DNA from: Atribacterota bacterium
GTDB taxonomy: Bacteria > Atribacterota > Phoenicimicrobiia > Phoenicimicrobiales > Phoenicimicrobiaceae
Length of the DNA: 8,686 bases
Direction of reading: 5' to 3'
NCBI GenBank assembly: GCA_030666935.1
Contig: DAOUWX010000066.1
Span: 1 to 8,686 of the forward strand
A program made the translations under genes and the position numbers. The notes under the pieces are model-generated. The model made no database searches and had not been told where the DNA came from. It saw only the letters and a list, made by a program, of their open reading frames with translations. How positions within the stretch are numbered: the first letter of the stretch is position 1; every line of letters begins with the position of its first letter. Shown in pieces: positions 7,226-8,686 of the stretch.

Positions 7226-7300
7226 TTTAGCGGAAAATCTATGGGATCTGAGGAGTTTCTTAACCGGATGGTTGAGGCTTTTGAGAAAGCTAAATCATAG
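7226..7300 (+). pseudogene. Probable C-terminal remnant of a REP-associated (Y1) transposase
   Basis: The frame is open from 7190 to the TAG at 7298-7300. From 7226 it encodes FSGKSMGSEEFLNRMVEAF followed by five more residues. The (T/S)G-(K/R)-x-x-G-S-E-E-F pattern resembles the extreme C-terminus of REP-associated tyrosine transposases (IS200-like, Y1 superfamily). No HUH motif, catalytic Tyr or other transposase core is found upstream; the preceding 100 bases are AT-rich with stops in this frame. Flanking sequences (GGGGACA at 7136-7142, TGTCCC at 7200-7205, GTGCCC at 7313-7318) resemble degenerate arms often seen around such elements. It is not expected to be functional. The match rests on about ten residues and is recalled by eye. 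Confidence 0.42.
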
Positions 7301-7375
7301 AAAAAATAGGATGTGCCCTCTACTTTTAATTAATTGGAGGAAAGAGTTTTATACTTGATACCGGAGGTTAATATA

Positions 7376-8686
7376 ATGTCCATGGATAAAAAATATGATT
7401 ATATCATAGTCGGGTCAGGGTCAGGAGGAGCAACCATAGCTAAAGAGTTGTCGAGAAAAAGGAAAAGTGTTCTTATTGTAGAATATGGTCCTAGATTTAC
7501 AAAGACCGGGGCTATGAAAGTTACACCGATTTTTCTTGACAAAGAAAAGAAAAGTTTGAGATCTGATGGAGGAATTTGGATTGGGAGAGCCAGGGTTCTA
7601 GGTGGCTCATCATATGTGGCCATGGGGAATGCCGTGACACCTCCTGAGAAAATATTTAAAGAATGGAGAATTAACCTTTCAGAAGAGCTGAAATCTGCCA
7701 GAAGAGACTTGCACGTAAATCCTATGCCCAGTCATCTTATCGGAGAAGGAACCAAAAGGATAAACGATGGAGCGAAATCCTTAGGTTGGGAAATGAAGCC
7801 CACGCCTAAATGTGTAGATTTCAGTAAGTGTATAAATTGTGGCCAGTGTATGTTTGGATGTCCAACAAAGGCAAAATGGACTGCCTTGGATTTTATTGAT
7901 GAAGCCTTAAAAGATGGTGCGGAATTACTCCTCAATACCGAAGTCAAACATATATTACATAAAAATGGAAAAGTAATTGGTATCAGTGCTATTAAAAAAG
8001 GAAGTAAATTGGAAATATACGGGAAGAATGTAATATTATCAGCCGGAGCCCTTGAAACACCTAGAATTTTACAGAACTCAGGCATCTCAAAAGCAGGTAA
8101 AGGACTTGCTTTGGATGTCTTTCAGACTACCTATGGATATACTGAGGATGTGGGTATGCAAAATGAAATCATCCTTGCTACATATTTAGATAAATTCATC
8201 GAGGATAAGGAACTTTTCCCAGCCCCATATATGTATATTCCCCTTTATCTGGTGAGAGATATAGAGGGTTATGCTCCCGTAAAAATAAACATAGCGAATC
8301 AGATTAAGATAGTTTTGAAAGCGAAAAGAATCAATGCCAAGAGGCTGATCGGAATGATGACCAAGATTCGTGACGATATTAGCGGTGAAGTAAGAAATGA
8401 TGGAACTATCAGAAAAACTTTAACCAAAAGAGATAAGGAGAAGCTAGATGAAGCTCATGAAATTAACAAGAAGATATTAATTGCAGCAGGAGCAAATCCC
8501 AAGACCATCCTTAAAGGTATTTATGAATCAGGACATCCTTGTTGTACCGCACCAATCGGGAAGATCGTAGATGAAAATCAAGAAACCGAAATAAAGGGTC
8601 TATTTGTCAGTGATGCCAGTATATTCCCAAGTCCACTTGGGATGCCACCTATATTAACCATAGTGGCTTTTTCTAAAAGATTGGCA
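7376..8686 (+). CDS. FAD-dependent GMC-family oxidoreductase with ferredoxin-like Cys motif; 3' end outside the window
   Basis: The 437 codons present run to the last base without a stop. The ATG at 7376 has GGAGGT at 7363-7368, seven bases upstream. The protein opens with a dinucleotide-binding fold, GSGSGGA (13-19), and the acidic end of strand 2 at E36, which binds the FAD ribose. GGSSYVAMGN (76-85) is the GMC FAD-contact loop. An insertion holds C146 and then C152-x2-C155-x2-C158-x3-C162-P, a typical [4Fe-4S] pattern. LSAGALETPRIL precedes a GMC C-terminal domain with GHPCCTAPIG around H387 and GLFVSDASIFP near residues 410-420. Such proteins oxidise alcohols or hydroxy compounds, presumably passing electrons to a partner through the cluster; the substrate is unknown. 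H387 matches the first catalytic His of GMC enzymes, but no second His/Asn is visible near M423-P424. The protein is almost complete and probably lacks only a few residues. It looks unrelated to the defence genes, has higher GC, and likely marks the chromosomal flank. Confidence 0.85.
   Translation, partial: MSMDKKYDYIIVGSGSGGATIAKELSRKRKSVLIVEYGPRFTKTGAMKVTPIFLDKEKKSLRSDGGIWIGRARVLGGSSYVAMGNAVTPPEKIFKEWRINLSEELKSARRDLHVNPMPSHLIGEGTKRINDGAKSLGWEMKPTPKCVDFSKCINCGQCMFGCPTKAKWTALDFIDEALKDGAELLLNTEVKHILHKNGKVIGISAIKKGSKLEIYGKNVILSAGALETPRILQNSGISKAGKGLALDVFQTTYGYTEDVGMQNEIILATYLDKFIEDKELFPAPYMYIPLYLVRDIEGYAPVKINIANQIKIVLKAKRINAKRLIGMMTKIRDDISGEVRNDGTIRKTLTKRDKEKLDEAHEINKKILIAAGANPKTILKGIYESGHPCCTAPIGKIVDENQETEIKGLFVSDASIFPSPLGMPPILTIVAFSKRLA

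Noticed and set aside
7350..7375. TATACT (7350-7355) as the -10 of the GMC promoter, and TTG at 7355 as an alternative start
   Set aside because: No -35 is found at proper spacing, transcription would begin almost at the ribosome site, and the TTG start would sit 14 bases from the upstream GGAGG, against seven for the ATG at 7376.
7399..8085. Two reverse-strand open frames (7399-7623 and 7732-8085) opposite the GMC gene
   Set aside because: The forward frame has continuous GMC motifs through both stretches; the reverse frames have no recognisable domain and are shadows.

Overview
The window is a stretch of AT-rich prokaryotic DNA in which every gene that can be supported lies on the + strand. 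Strong Shine-Dalgarno sequences (AGGAG, AAGGAG, GAGGTGA, GGAGGT) precede most starts. Two kinds of content meet here: a defence-island-like block (about 1-7122) and an unrelated metabolic gene cut by the right edge (7376-8686). The species cannot be named. The low GC, a FAD/Fe-S GMC-type oxidoreductase of a kind common in anaerobes, and a probable scar of a REP-type (Y1) transposase point to an environmental, probably anaerobic, bacterium. An archaeon is not excluded.

Region 1-3448 is a type I restriction-modification locus. It begins inside the gene for the restriction/translocase subunit HsdR (end of the helicase motor plus C-terminal domain). A 22-base gap with a good ribosome site follows, then an 827-residue protein in which the adenine methyltransferase HsdM is fused to a complete two-TRD specificity subunit HsdS. 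The M half is visibly richer in GC than much of the S half.

Region 3519-7122 holds three more genes in the same direction, all plausible effectors: a stand-alone SIR2-family putative NADase, 70 bases downstream of hsdMS; a two-transmembrane potassium-channel protein with an N-terminal Cys/His zinc-binding motif and a cytosolic 11-residue-period pentapeptide-like repeat domain, preceded by its own promoter and a 5' leader hairpin; and a 236-residue protein with a HEPN-like Rx4H ribonuclease signature. NAD+ depletion, ion leakage and RNA cleavage are the three classic ways in which abortive-infection systems stop a cell. A type I system followed by such genes could be a layered defence in which the effectors guard the restriction system, as PrrC does for EcoprrI. 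That coupling is inference from gene order only.

Region 7123-7375 is a non-coding boundary with a weak hairpin/terminator and a short decayed reading frame resembling the C-terminus of a REP-associated transposase. From 7376 a FAD-dependent GMC-family oxidoreductase with a four-cysteine Fe-S motif runs off the window after 437 codons. No tRNA, rRNA, CRISPR array or intact insertion sequence was seen.
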